Below, piece after piece: positions 7,943 to 16,756 of a DNA stretch of 38,423 nt. Numbering within the stretch: the first letter of the stretch is position 1; each line of letters begins with the position of its first letter. Source of the stretch: Opitutia bacterium (GTDB lineage Bacteria; Verrucomicrobiota; Verrucomicrobiia; Opitutales; JABJCN01). Both the position numbers and the translations under genes were made by a program. The DNA is taken from NCBI GenBank assembly GCA_018668635.1, contig JABJCN010000111.1, positions 1 through 38,423 on the forward strand, read 5' to 3'. Below the pieces are notes generated by a model. That model was not told where the DNA came from, did not search any database, and worked only from the letters and a program-made list of their open reading frames with translations.

Positions 7943-9853
7943 ATGGGAATACTGGAAACAATTCAAGGCCCCAAAGACCTTAAAAAGCTCAATTCGACTG
8001 AATTGCAGACCCTCACATCAGAGATTCGAGAGAAAATAATTGAGGTTACTTCAGAAAACGGGGGCCATGTAGGCCCCAACCTAGGTGTAATCGAATTGAG
8101 CATTGCTCTACATAAGGTTTTCGACTCCCCAAAGGATCGGTTTGTTTTCGATGTTTCCCACCAAGGTTATGTCCATAAACTTCTCACTGGACGCAACGGC
8201 CCTGAATTCACAAAGCTTCGTCAAAGTGGAGGGATCAGTGGTTTTCTCTCTCGTAGTGAGTCAAAACATGACAGCTATGGCGCGGGTCATGCCGGCACTG
8301 CCCTTTCCGCGGCTCTTGGAATGGCTGCTGCACGTGACCTGCAAGGCTCAGACGAACATGTTGTTGCCATCTGTGGAGACGCAGCGTTTACCTGTGGAAT
8401 TACCCTTGAGGCGCTCAACAATGTAGCCACATCCACAAAAAAAATAATTGTTATCCTTAACGACAATGAATGGTCCATCGATAAAAACGTTGGCGCCGTG
8501 GCACGCTGGCTAAATGAACTGATAACCAGCCCCGTCTATAAGCGACTCCACGACAATTTTGAAAGCTTCCTTAACAAAATCCCTGGAGGTGATTCACTAA
8601 TAAAGCTCGGGTCCCGGGCAAAAAAGGAGGCCAAGGACTTTATACTCGCCTCCAACATCTTTGAAAAATTTGGCCTGCGCTTCGTTGGACCTGTTGATGG
8701 GCATGACATCAGTCAACTCTGCCACTTTCTTGAATTTGCCAAGAAGTCCGATAAACCAATCCTACTGCATGTAATGACAAAAAAGGGAAATGGCTACGAT
8801 GTGGCCATTCGCCAACCAGAGAAATTTCATGGAGCTAGTCCATTCGATATAGCCACAGGCGAATCAAAGGGAAAAAAGAAAGACGTGGCGCCCAAATACC
8901 AGGACGTCTTTGGAGAACAGCTTGTTAAACACGCCAAGAAAGATTCGAGCATTGTAGGAATAACTGGGGCAATGCCCAGCGGAACCGGCTTGAATCTGCT
9001 TCGTGACCAGATCCCTGGTCAGTATTACGATGTGGGTATCGCAGAGGAACACGCCGTCCTCTTCGCGGCGGGAATGGCCACCATGGGCAAAAAGCCTGTC
9101 TGTGCCATATACTCCACTTTTCTCCAGCGGGCATTTGATCCAGTCATACACGATGTTTGTCTTCAAAATTTACCAGTTCTATTCTGTATGGACCGAGCCG
9201 GGCTATCCCCAAATGATGGTCCCACCCACCATGGTCTGTTTGATATTTCTTATCTCCGCCCTGTACCAAACGTCACATTGATGCAACCAAGAGATGAAGA
9301 TGAGTTGGCAGACATGGTGGCAACCGGTCTCGCACTCGGAAAGCCCACCTTCATACGCTATCCACGGGGGTCCGGTGAAGGCACTCCCATTAAAGATGAA
9401 CCAAAAATTCTTGATATAGGAAAAGCCAAAACGGTCCAGGAAGGTGATGATATTGCAATATGGGCTATCGGTCCAATGGTTAGAGATGCTCAAGATATCG
9501 CTGGGTTATTCCATGAGCAGGGTATTTCAACAACAGTTGTTAATGCACGATTTATTAAGCCTCTGGACAGTGAACTGATTGCAGCTCACTCCCAACGCCA
9601 TAAATTGATTGTAACAATGGAAGACCACGTCTTAAGCGGTGGGTTTGGCAGTGCCATCCTTGAAACTCTTGATGCACAAGGAATCCAGACGCCTGTCCAC
9701 CGTATCGGATGGCCCGACAGATTTATAGATCATGGTTCCTCCACCCAATCCCTACGGAATGCTAATGGCCTTTCACATGAAACCTTGGAAAGGCAAATTC
9801 TTGAGAAATTTAAATCTGTAGGCGGAAAAATAAGGCAAGTTCACTCTCTCTAG
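7943..9853 (+). CDS. dxs: 1-deoxy-D-xylulose-5-phosphate synthase
   Basis: It condenses pyruvate and glyceraldehyde 3-phosphate, the first step of the MEP isoprenoid pathway, and feeds thiamine and pyridoxal synthesis. The 636 residues have the transketolase-like order: DVSHQGYVHKLLTGR (catalytic His), the TPP-binding motif GDAAFTCG...ALNN, DNEWSIDKNVGA, a pyrimidine domain with GIAEEHAV (catalytic Glu), DRAGLSPNDGPTHHG and a C-terminal transketolase domain. Variations from the E. coli type (GDA for GDG, NEWSID for NDMSIS, a His after the Gly in GHAGT) suggest a divergent Dxs subfamily, but all catalytic positions I can place are present. It forms an operon-like pair with xseB. Confidence 0.93.
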   Translation: MGILETIQGPKDLKKLNSTELQTLTSEIREKIIEVTSENGGHVGPNLGVIELSIALHKVFDSPKDRFVFDVSHQGYVHKLLTGRNGPEFTKLRQSGGISGFLSRSESKHDSYGAGHAGTALSAALGMAAARDLQGSDEHVVAICGDAAFTCGITLEALNNVATSTKKIIVILNDNEWSIDKNVGAVARWLNELITSPVYKRLHDNFESFLNKIPGGDSLIKLGSRAKKEAKDFILASNIFEKFGLRFVGPVDGHDISQLCHFLEFAKKSDKPILLHVMTKKGNGYDVAIRQPEKFHGASPFDIATGESKGKKKDVAPKYQDVFGEQLVKHAKKDSSIVGITGAMPSGTGLNLLRDQIPGQYYDVGIAEEHAVLFAAGMATMGKKPVCAIYSTFLQRAFDPVIHDVCLQNLPVLFCMDRAGLSPNDGPTHHGLFDISYLRPVPNVTLMQPRDEDELADMVATGLALGKPTFIRYPRGSGEGTPIKDEPKILDIGKAKTVQEGDDIAIWAIGPMVRDAQDIAGLFHEQGISTTVVNARFIKPLDSELIAAHSQRHKLIVTMEDHVLSGGFGSAILETLDAQGIQTPVHRIGWPDRFIDHGSSTQSLRNANGLSHETLERQILEKFKSVGGKIRQVHSL

Positions 9854-9950
9854 TAAACTATCAGCAACTTAAAGAACCGGGGGAACCCACAAGGAATTTC
9901 AAATCGATGTTCAAGTTGGCGTACCTAAAGAAGGGACACATTACCGATCT

Positions 9951-10145
9951 TCACTTGCTCATTGTCCATGAGCGGAGAGCAGAACAGACACGATCTGGAT
10001 TTTTGGAAATCAACTCCCGTAACATCTCAGGTGTCATCCGGTCTCCATTTACCTCAATGATCTTCTCCTGCAATTTCTGCAATTGGCTCTTTTCACCTGA
10101 CTTTTCCAAGGGAACCAGGTGGGTACTTTCTTCTTTTTCTTTCAA
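9951..10145 (-). pseudogene. Short frame resembling the C-terminal tail of flagellar FliF (possible remnant)
   Basis: A 64-codon frame starts at TTG (10145) with a stop five codons further upstream and no SD. Its end, GDRMTPEMLRELISKNPD then RVCSALRSWTMSK, has the pattern of the FliF C-terminus that binds FliG (typically ...NPdnvaxxLRxWL). The preceding part is Lys/Glu/Gln-rich and predicted helical. No other flagellar gene is in the window, and downstream on this strand comes the antisense of dxs rather than fliG. It could be a decayed fragment, a small FliG-binding orphan, or a coincidental match. I cannot decide without a profile search. Confidence 0.35.
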
Positions 10146-10174
10146 GTGAGGGAGGAGGTTTTAAAAAGGTAATT

Positions 10175-10192
10175 AAAAACCAAAAGGTTTTT
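10175..10192 (+). terminator. Weak A/T-rich hairpin, possible terminator
   Basis: AAAAACC and GGTTTTT form a 7-bp stem around an AAAA loop, and the run of T continues one base past the stem. It could end transcripts from dxs about 320 bp upstream or work in either direction. The stem has only two G-C pairs, so support is weak. Confidence 0.3.
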
Positions 10193-10296
10193 TCGGGAAA
10201 AGGAAAGCCTAAGATTTCAAAGAAAATACAAACCTTACGTATAGACAAGAGCCTTAACGATGCTTTACATAATCTAGAAATCGAATTCGACAAATT

Positions 10297-10602
10297 ATGG
10301 CCAGCAGAAACGACGATCATCTTTCCGACATCATCTCCCTTGTACAGGGTTCTCCCCGTAAAAAGGCAGAACCCCAACAAACCACAGCCAAAAAAAAGGC
10401 AAAGCCCAAGGCGAAGAAAGCGAGAAAAAAAGCAGGACGGAAGCCTCTTTCCGCACAAAACCGCCGTAGTGAGATCCTTATTATTCGATTGACCAAGACC
10501 GAAAAAGGAAAGCTCAGGAAACTCGCAAAGGAAAAACACTCCACTCTTTCATCCTTCGTTCGAAAGACCTCGATCGGAGAGGAAGAAGAAAATATAAATT
10601 AG
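10297..10602 (+). CDS. Small basic protein with Lys/Ala-rich tail and ribbon-helix-helix-like domain
   Basis: Function unknown. In 101 residues, the N-terminal 20 are ordinary. Residues about 22-50 form a histone-H1-like basic tail (KKKAKPKAKKARKKAGRKP). Residues about 57-90 read RSEILIIRLTKTEKGKLRKLAKEKHS followed by TLSSFVRKTSI, with a beta strand then two helices, like the ribbon-helix-helix domain of MobC/CopG-type proteins. A DNA-binding role is a reasonable inference. It sits 12 bp upstream of a small membrane protein in the same direction and is not next to a relaxase or toxin, so neither plasmid mobilisation nor toxin-antitoxin function is supported. Confidence 0.65.
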   Translation: MASRNDDHLSDIISLVQGSPRKKAEPQQTTAKKKAKPKAKKARKKAGRKPLSAQNRRSEILIIRLTKTEKGKLRKLAKEKHSTLSSFVRKTSIGEEEENIN

Positions 10603-10614
10603 CCCATTTACTCA

Positions 10615-10833
10615 ATGTCTTCACAACTACTTACAACAGTAGTCCTCGTAGTTGCAGCTTTATACTTTGGGAGACGTTGGTGGGGGCGCTTCAGAAAAAA
10701 CAAGACCCACAAACCCGATGAGATGCTTCCTAACCCCGGACATTACAGAATTTTTGCCATCCTGGGGATATTTTTCTTTTTTTTAGTATTGGGTTTCGTC
10801 ATCTATGGAATATTAGTCCGCATCCTTAATTGA
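10615..10833 (+). CDS. Small two-TM membrane protein, unknown function
   Basis: This 72-residue protein is not recognised. It has a hydrophobic segment at 4-18, a basic loop (GRRWWGRFRKNKTHK) with Pro and Asn following, and a second hydrophobic helix at about 46-70 (FAILGIFFFFLVLGFVIYGILV). The positive-inside rule places the loop in the cytoplasm. It follows the basic RHH-like gene after 12 bp and converges on the Gfo/Idh/MocA gene 8 bp away, so the reading frame fills the gap well. Confidence 0.6.
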   Translation: MSSQLLTTVVLVVAALYFGRRWWGRFRKNKTHKPDEMLPNPGHYRIFAILGIFFFFLVLGFVIYGILVRILN

Positions 10834-10841
10834 TGGAGGAC

Positions 10842-11789
10842 TCATTGTTGCAAAGCTTTGCGCTCGGCTTCTCTAATCTGCTCCGTGATCTGGATGGCTA
10901 TCTCAAGAGCACGCATACCGAAAGCACCACCCACTTTAGGTGCTTCACGATTCAGCACACAATCGGCAAAATGTAAAAGTTCCAGCTTTAACGGTTCTCC
11001 TTTCTCAATGGGAATTTCCTCACGTTGCAAAGCTAGACCATCCCTTAAAAGAAGATGTCCCTTCTGGTTCATGAAATCAAGGGAAAGATAGTTGTTTGAT
11101 TGAAAGACCCGTATCTCCCTAACCTTTTTCTCACTAACGCGGCTCACATTCAGGTTGGCAACACAACCACTTTCAAACTCCAGGCGCGCATTGGCAATGT
11201 CCTCAAGCCCCGAGAGGACGCTGACACCGATTGATCGAATATCAATCATTGGCGAACGGACCAGTTGTAGAATCACCCCAATATCATGAATCATGAGGTC
11301 CAGTACCACGCCAACCTCCGTACCCCTCGGGTTGAAAGGGGCCAACCGATCAGCTGTGATGTAGCGTGGTGCAGTCACCCGCTCCTCCAGAAAAGCCATC
11401 ACGGGATTATAGTGCTCGATGTGCCCCACTTGCACGATGCAGTCTCCACGATTGGCAGCATCAAGGATTTCAGCCGCCTCATCCAACCCGTTACAGATCG
11501 GCTTCTCCACCAAGAGATGGCAACCAGCTTCAAGAAGCGGAACAGCCACGTCACGATGGTGATCCGTGGGCACAGCCACACTTGCGGCATCACAGGAATG
11601 GGTTAGTTCCTCCAGCGAACCAAAAACCCGGCAACCATGCTGGTCGGCAATCTCCCGGGCGCGGTCCTCATCGGTATCGTGGACACCAACAAGTTCACAC
11701 TGGGGTAGTTCATTATAAATTCTTGCATGGTGCTGGCCAAGATACCCAACCCCGGCAACCCCGCATTTCAAACGATTATCCGTACTCAT
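10842..11789 (-). CDS. Gfo/Idh/MocA-family NAD(P)-dependent sugar dehydrogenase
   Basis: It is a cytoplasmic oxidoreductase of 315 residues. The N-terminal Rossmann fold has GVAGVGYLGQHHAR (residues 10-23), and the family signature VEKPICN follows AGCHLL (about 93-102). GHIEHYNP, DLMIHDIGVIL and DIANARLEFESGCVANL lie in the C-terminal substrate domain, with His in the DLMIHD motif. Members with this DLMIHD/NARLEF pattern often sit near lipid A genes and include UDP-GlcNAc 3-dehydrogenases; here it follows lolD by 17 bp, which fits an envelope role. The substrate is inference only. Confidence 0.8.
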   Translation of the reverse strand: MSTDNRLKCGVAGVGYLGQHHARIYNELPQCELVGVHDTDEDRAREIADQHGCRVFGSLEELTHSCDAASVAVPTDHHRDVAVPLLEAGCHLLVEKPICNGLDEAAEILDAANRGDCIVQVGHIEHYNPVMAFLEERVTAPRYITADRLAPFNPRGTEVGVVLDLMIHDIGVILQLVRSPMIDIRSIGVSVLSGLEDIANARLEFESGCVANLNVSRVSEKKVREIRVFQSNNYLSLDFMNQKGHLLLRDGLALQREEIPIEKGEPLKLELLHFADCVLNREAPKVGGAFGMRALEIAIQITEQIREAERKALQQ

Positions 11790-11806
11790 GATCTGGAATT
11801 AAATTT

Positions 11807-12499
11807 TCATTGATCGTTGAATCGACCACCCGAGAGTGTGACCTGCCTGTCTGCTCGCTTTGCAAATAATGGATTATGTGTCACAAGGACCAAGGCCGCC
11901 GTCTCGTCCCTGCAGAGATGAAGAAGTAATTCCATCACGGTATCCGCAGTCTTTTCATCCAGGTTGCCCGTTGGCTCGTCAGCCAAAAGGACTGAAGGTC
12001 GGTTAATCAATGCGCGGGCAATTGCCACACGCTGACGCTCCCCACCGGAAAGCTTGCCCGGTAACTGCTTCAACCTGTCCTGCAAGCCTACCTGGCAAAG
12101 CAAATTTTCCGCTCGTTCTTTTTCCGGGCGGCCAATCCTGCCAAGTACCCTTGCGGCCATCAAAACATTCTCAAGAACATCGAGCTCGGGCATGAGGCAA
12201 TAGGACTGAAAAACAAAACCCAGTACCTCGGATCTTCTTCGGGCAATCTCCCTACTCGAAATGCGCGGCACTTCAGTGCCGTCCCAGACAACCGATCCTC
12301 CGTCCGGTTGGTCCAACCACGATATTACGTTGAGAAAGGTGGATTTTCCACTGCCTGACTCTCCACGGATGCTAAGGCTCTCTCCCTGGCTTACAGAAAG
12401 ATTTGCACCATTCAGCACTTCAATCACGGATCCATCCGGCCCGGAAAATTTCTTAACCACTTCCCTCGCGGCGAGAACACTTCTGCCTGCCTCACTCAC
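11807..12499 (-). CDS. lolD: Lipoprotein-releasing ABC transporter ATPase
   Basis: It is the ATP-binding subunit of the LolCDE type, which extracts outer-membrane lipoproteins from the inner membrane. The 230 residues have Walker A GESGSGKST (about 45-53), a Q-loop (FQSYCL), the signature LSGGERQRVAIARAL, Walker B VLLADEPTGNLD and the H-loop VTHN. The ADEPTGNLD form and the length are typical of LolD/MacB/FtsE-like ATPases. It overlaps the upstream permease gene by 8 bp, which fixes its partner. Confidence 0.85.
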   Translation of the reverse strand: MSEAGRSVLAAREVVKKFSGPDGSVIEVLNGANLSVSQGESLSIRGESGSGKSTFLNVISWLDQPDGGSVVWDGTEVPRISSREIARRRSEVLGFVFQSYCLMPELDVLENVLMAARVLGRIGRPEKERAENLLCQVGLQDRLKQLPGKLSGGERQRVAIARALINRPSVLLADEPTGNLDEKTADTVMELLLHLCRDETAALVLVTHNPLFAKRADRQVTLSGGRFNDQ

Positions 12500-13751
12500 T
12501 ACGCAAGGCCTCCGCAGGTTTGAGGCGGGCTGCCCGAATTGCAGGAAGCAATCCCGCTAAAGTTGTCAATAATAGCGTAAAAACAGAAACTAAAACGAAG
12601 TCCCGTATAGAATAAGCAACAGGGATTCCCTCAAACCCATAGAGCTGATAAAATGAATCCTGAGCATTAAACAGCCCAAGAAGTGCCTGTATCACAGCAT
12701 TGCGGTAGTGCAGGGCCAGCAACGCACCTCCAATTCCAAGTCCCACACCAATGACTCCAATTGAAATGCTTTGCATGCAGAAGGTCATCGCAACTTGCCC
12801 CGACCGAGCCCCTAGAGCAGCAAGAAGACCAATCTCACGGGTCTTTCGCAAAACGGAAACAGAGAGCGTGACGGTGATAGAGAAAGAGGCAACAAGAACG
12901 ATAAATATCATGATAAAGAACATCACCCATTTCTCCATATTGAGAAAGAATAGAAAGCTTTCATTTTTCTTTAACCAGCTGAGTGCACGGACAGGAACAC
13001 CCTTTTCATCAAAATGCTCCTGAAGGACTCGAGACTCCAGTTCAGCATCCACACCATCCTTGAGTTTCAGGGCAATTCCATGAATACCTCGCCCCAGACC
13101 GTATAACTCCTGCATAACGCGCAATGTCACGATTGCTGTGTTACTATCGACTTCATACCAACCGGATTGAAAGACCCCGGCGAGCTCCAACTCTCTAGGC
13201 AATAGAACTTCATCCTGTTTTGCTTTTTCCAGCATAAGAGGTGTAAATATTTCCAGTACACTGCCTGCACTGGCTTGTAAGCTGGCAGCAAGGTCAACGC
13301 CAAGTATAATTTTTTCATCATCAAGGTCATCAAGGGTACAGCGAAGTTCCGAAAGGGGCACGTTACTAAGGAATCCTTCCACAGGAAATACCTTGGCCTC
13401 ACGGTCAAGATGGATTCCTCTGATGAAAGGCATGAAGGGAACCTGCCCATTCTTCATCATAACAACTCCTTCGGCATAAGGAGTCGCAGCAAGAACTGAG
13501 TCCCTCGCCTCTAGTTCAATCAATAAATCTTTCCAATCGTAAAGGATGTTATTACTGACGATCCTGATATCCGCATCCCTTGCCACAATATTTTCTCGGA
13601 TTTTATCCCCGAACCCATTCATTACGGTCTGTACAATCAGAAGAACCATTACCCCAAGCATGACTCCAACAATCGAAATTCCCGAGTAGAACGAAAATAT
13701 TCGTCCGGTAGGGAAAAGCTGCTTCAGTGCAAGATAGAGCGACCAGGGCAT
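12492..13751 (-). CDS. lolC: Lipoprotein-releasing ABC transporter permease, LolC/LolE family
   Basis: It is an inner-membrane permease of 419 residues with the FtsX/LolC layout. There is one TM helix at about 20-42 (FYSGISIVGVMLGVMVLLIVQTV region), a periplasmic domain of about 220 residues, then three TM helices at 275-300, 325-350 and 383-405. The end, GLLPAIRAARLKPAEALR, is the classic LolC/E/MacB tail. Only one permease gene is present, so the transporter may be a homodimeric LolF-like form unless a second gene lies elsewhere. It is the first gene of the permease-lolD-dehydrogenase unit; lysS lies about 200 bp upstream on the same strand. Confidence 0.85.
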   Translation of the reverse strand: MPWSLYLALKQLFPTGRIFSFYSGISIVGVMLGVMVLLIVQTVMNGFGDKIRENIVARDADIRIVSNNILYDWKDLLIELEARDSVLAATPYAEGVVMMKNGQVPFMPFIRGIHLDREAKVFPVEGFLSNVPLSELRCTLDDLDDEKIILGVDLAASLQASAGSVLEIFTPLMLEKAKQDEVLLPRELELAGVFQSGWYEVDSNTAIVTLRVMQELYGLGRGIHGIALKLKDGVDAELESRVLQEHFDEKGVPVRALSWLKKNESFLFFLNMEKWVMFFIMIFIVLVASFSITVTLSVSVLRKTREIGLLAALGARSGQVAMTFCMQSISIGVIGVGLGIGGALLALHYRNAVIQALLGLFNAQDSFYQLYGFEGIPVAYSIRDFVLVSVFTLLLTTLAGLLPAIRAARLKPAEALRSE

Positions 13752-13947
13752 CTTAAAAATGGAGATTCAATCAAAGGTGTTTTTCTATTACATGAAAAAA
13801 CCTCTGGGTTAATACAGTATTCTTGGGATTTTGATTCTCGGAAAAATAAGTGTAAAAAAGAGAACCATAAATTTTCCGAGTGCTCAAACCCCTCGATGAT
13901 GATAATTCAAAATTCGTGTATCTTGCCGAGTAATTTACTGGGGAAAA

Positions 13948-15426
13948 TTACTGTCCCGGACGTAGAGATGGGAATAGGATGGTGTCCCGTATATTGGCTG
14001 CACCTGTCAGAAATATGACGAGCCGGTCGATTCCCAGTCCCATGCCGCCAGCTGGGGGCATTCCATGCTCCAAGGCAAGCAGGAAGTCCTGATCAAGATT
14101 CTGAATTTCTTCACCGACCTGATCCTGAAACATTTTACGCTGAAGGAGCGGGTCGTTCTGCTCACTGTAGGCCGGAGCAATCTCCTGCCCGTTGATACAT
14201 AGCTCAAAAACATCCAGTGTGGACGGGTCCTGTGGATTGAGCTTGGCCAAAGGGCAAAGCTCAACTGGAATATGTGTAACGAAAGTCGGTTGAATGAGGG
14301 TTGGCTCAACCAATTTCTCAAAGACATCGTTGGTGATCTCAAAGTCCTCAAGTCCGGGATCGATCTCGATGCCTAGTTTAATGGAAGCCGCTAATTTTTC
14401 CTCCTTGCTACGGGAGAACCAGTCTGAATCATTCGTCGCCTTTAGAATTAGTTCCTTATAGGCAACCTCCCGCCAATTTCCAGAAAGATCAATCTCGTCC
14501 CCTTCATGGCGGGCCACCTGAAGGGATCCAAGCACAGCCTCTGCTGAGCGTTGTATTAACCCACGAGTCAAATCCATCATTCCCCTGTAGTCCGAATAAG
14601 CCTGATAAGCCTCCAGCATGGTAAATTCCGGATTGTGCCGCCGGGAAAGCCCCTCGTTTCGAAAAACACGACCCAGTTCAAAAACCCGGTCCATTCCACC
14701 GACAAGCAATCGCTTCAAGTATAACTCCAGCGCGATGCGGAGAAAAAAGTCGCAATCCAGTGCATTAAAATGAGTTGTGAACGGCCGAGCCGCTGCCCCA
14801 CCGGCTACCGACTGCATCATGGGAGTCTCAACCTCGATAAAATCCAGCTCCCACATATATTCGCGAATTTCACGAAGAACCGCACTTCGTTGCTGGAAAC
14901 GTGTCCTTGATTCCTTATTTACAATGAGGTCAAGATAACGCTGCCGATAAATCTGTTCGTTGTCCGTGAGCCCGTGCCATTTTTCAGGCAGGGGGCGTAA
15001 GGCCTTAGAAACCAGAGTATATTTTTGGGCACGGACTGTGGTCTCGCCGGTTTTAGTCACAAATAAGGTTCCGGTAACCCCGATAATGTCACCCAAGTCC
15101 AGTTTCTTGAATACTCTGTAATTATCCTCCCCGATTTCATCTCGTTTAACATAAACCTGCATCTGTCCGTCCTGATCCTGCACCTTTAGAAAAGTCGCTT
15201 TTCCCATGACGCGAAATGTGACAATGCGACCCGCAACGGAAACAGTCTCTTCAGTCTCCTCAACGCCAAGTTCGTCATAAAGTAACTTAGCTTGTTTGGA
15301 AGTGTGAGTTTGTAAACAGTTTGCAGAAAACGGGTCTACTCCAGCTTCCCGAAGGTTCTGCAACTTTTGTAAGCGTACAGCGTGCTGGTCGTGTGACTGA
15401 TCTTCCTGTGTCTTCGAATTGTTCAT
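13948..15426 (-). CDS. lysS: Lysyl-tRNA synthetase, class II
   Basis: It charges tRNA-Lys. The start is placed at 15426 (MNNSKTQEDQSHDQHAVRL) because 13 further in-frame residues upstream are unlike the family. The protein of 492 residues has an OB-fold anticodon domain (VAGRIVTFRVMGKATFLKVQDQ) followed by class II motifs. Motif 1 lies around IEVETPMMQSVAGGAAARPF. Motif 2 is FRNEGLSRRHNPEFTMLEAY. Motif 3 is GMGLGIDRLVIFLTGAANIR with DTILFP after it. Length and order are normal for bacterial LysS. It is divergent from the CvpA-like gene. Confidence 0.95.
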   Translation of the reverse strand: MNNSKTQEDQSHDQHAVRLQKLQNLREAGVDPFSANCLQTHTSKQAKLLYDELGVEETEETVSVAGRIVTFRVMGKATFLKVQDQDGQMQVYVKRDEIGEDNYRVFKKLDLGDIIGVTGTLFVTKTGETTVRAQKYTLVSKALRPLPEKWHGLTDNEQIYRQRYLDLIVNKESRTRFQQRSAVLREIREYMWELDFIEVETPMMQSVAGGAAARPFTTHFNALDCDFFLRIALELYLKRLLVGGMDRVFELGRVFRNEGLSRRHNPEFTMLEAYQAYSDYRGMMDLTRGLIQRSAEAVLGSLQVARHEGDEIDLSGNWREVAYKELILKATNDSDWFSRSKEEKLAASIKLGIEIDPGLEDFEITNDVFEKLVEPTLIQPTFVTHIPVELCPLAKLNPQDPSTLDVFELCINGQEIAPAYSEQNDPLLQRKMFQDQVGEEIQNLDQDFLLALEHGMPPAGGMGLGIDRLVIFLTGAANIRDTILFPSLRPGQ

Positions 15427-15590
15427 GGATCGATGAAAACAAAGGGAAGAACCTTCATGATTCACCGTACAAATAGCGAGTAAAAAGTCGGATCACACAA
15501 GGAAAGCTTGAACACCAGAAGTTTCTGTGCATTTTTATTTTTGGTGAGATTATTATCCGCAACAGCGGAAAACGAAGCATCCCTTCGAAA

Positions 15591-16613
15591 ATGATGGACA
15601 ATGCGATTAGTACCGTAACGTCGGCCAAATGGTTGACGGTGCCAGGCCTTGTTGTTCTTGGCTTGGCCGGATTGTTCCTGTTGCAAGGAACATGGTCTGG
15701 ATGGAAGCAGGGCTTCCCCCGCAAGTTGGCCAGCCTGATCATTCTGGCCGCCACCAGTTTCGGGGCCTGGCAATTTCGGGGCGAGATCGCTACATTACTG
15801 GAAAGCCGAATCCAAGTACCTAAACTGGCACTGGAACTGACTGTCTTTTTCTATACCTTTATCATCAGTTACTTGGTTCTACTCGGAATTGCCTATTGTA
15901 TTTTCAAAAAGACCAAGGACATCAAAAATGCCGGAGTGGCTTACGGAATTGGAGGCGCAATACTAGGGGTTACAACCAACATAGGTATCATTGCGCTTTT
16001 TGCAATGGGAAGTAAATATGCATATGAATTCTTCCATGCATGGCAAAAGGTTGAAGGAGAACCCTCAAACGCGATTCATAGCCCATCCGATCCCAAGGGG
16101 AAGCCCATCCCTCGATGGGTCGAGTACATCGGTGGTGCCCTAAAATTTGTGCATCAGACTCCACTGAAAGAAATGGTTTCCGAAATTGAACCCATCGACA
16201 CACGGGCCTTCCGTATCGGATCCAAACTGACCTTTTTTACTCGCAACAAAGAGGCGCGCAACTACTTCATTCAAAGTCCTGAAGCGCGACAACTACTGAA
16301 CTCTCCCAATTGCAGAAAACTATTAAATGACCCCAGATTGATCCACCTCGCCAACCAAGGCCAATGGCAAAAACTCGGGAACGAAAAAGCTGTCCTCGAT
16401 GCGTTGTCAAATCCCGCCGCATGGGAAGGTATTGACCTTGTATCACTTGAATATGCAATAGATCGATCCATCGCCAAATCAAACGGGACTTCGATACCGA
16501 ACAAGCCCTCTATTTCAATCACAAACACTGTGCCAGAAACACCTTTCAGGCCCGTGCTCAAAAAGGTCAAAAAGAATCAACCGACAGAAAAAAAGCTCTC
16601 ATCTATTGATTGA
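15591..16613 (+). CDS. CvpA-family membrane protein
   Basis: It is a putative inner-membrane protein of the CvpA (colicin V production) family. In 340 residues, the first 150 or so contain four hydrophobic segments (about 17-32, 45-60, 83-105 and 120-142), with WSGWKQGFPRKLASLIILAA resembling the CvpA signature (GxxrGxxxelxsl). The C-terminal half is soluble with charged helices and a basic tail rich in Lys and Pro, longer than classical CvpA (about 160 residues). The start could be either of two consecutive ATGs (15591 or 15594). The cellular role is not established. It is divergent from lysS and 143 bp upstream of lipA. Confidence 0.7.
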   Translation: MMDNAISTVTSAKWLTVPGLVVLGLAGLFLLQGTWSGWKQGFPRKLASLIILAATSFGAWQFRGEIATLLESRIQVPKLALELTVFFYTFIISYLVLLGIAYCIFKKTKDIKNAGVAYGIGGAILGVTTNIGIIALFAMGSKYAYEFFHAWQKVEGEPSNAIHSPSDPKGKPIPRWVEYIGGALKFVHQTPLKEMVSEIEPIDTRAFRIGSKLTFFTRNKEARNYFIQSPEARQLLNSPNCRKLLNDPRLIHLANQGQWQKLGNEKAVLDALSNPAAWEGIDLVSLEYAIDRSIAKSNGTSIPNKPSISITNTVPETPFRPVLKKVKKNQPTEKKLSSID

Positions 16614-16756
16614 AGAAAACTTGAAATAAAGCCACTTCCTCAAAGGCACACGAAAAGATATATAGGAAGGACAGGCACAGGGAGTGAGTCTACCTCATTT
16701 CCCAAATACTCTCCACTTGAATTCCTAAAGGATTTTGCCAACATCCACAACCTCTC

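Larger units (their letters stand above)
9854..10296. other. 443-bp region between dxs and the RHH-like gene
   Basis: There is no full-length gene here. The plus strand has an 80-codon frame from 9907 with no recognisable features and a composition that looks like a shadow. The minus strand holds the short FliF-tail-like frame described separately. An A/T-rich hairpin (AAAAACC, AAAA loop, GGTTTTT) lies at 10175-10192. No convincing promoter for the gene at 10297 could be fixed; a CATAAT hexamer at 10268-10273 has no well-spaced -35. Confidence 0.5.

Noticed and set aside
9907-10149. 80-codon plus-strand frame after dxs
   Set aside because: No motif, low-complexity end, and it is the mirror of the FliF-like frame; no SD and no support as a gene.
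10375-10445. Lys-rich segment of the RHH-like gene as a nucleotide repeat
   Set aside because: The A-rich run reflects the Lys/Ala codons of a coding tail; there is no regular repeat unit.
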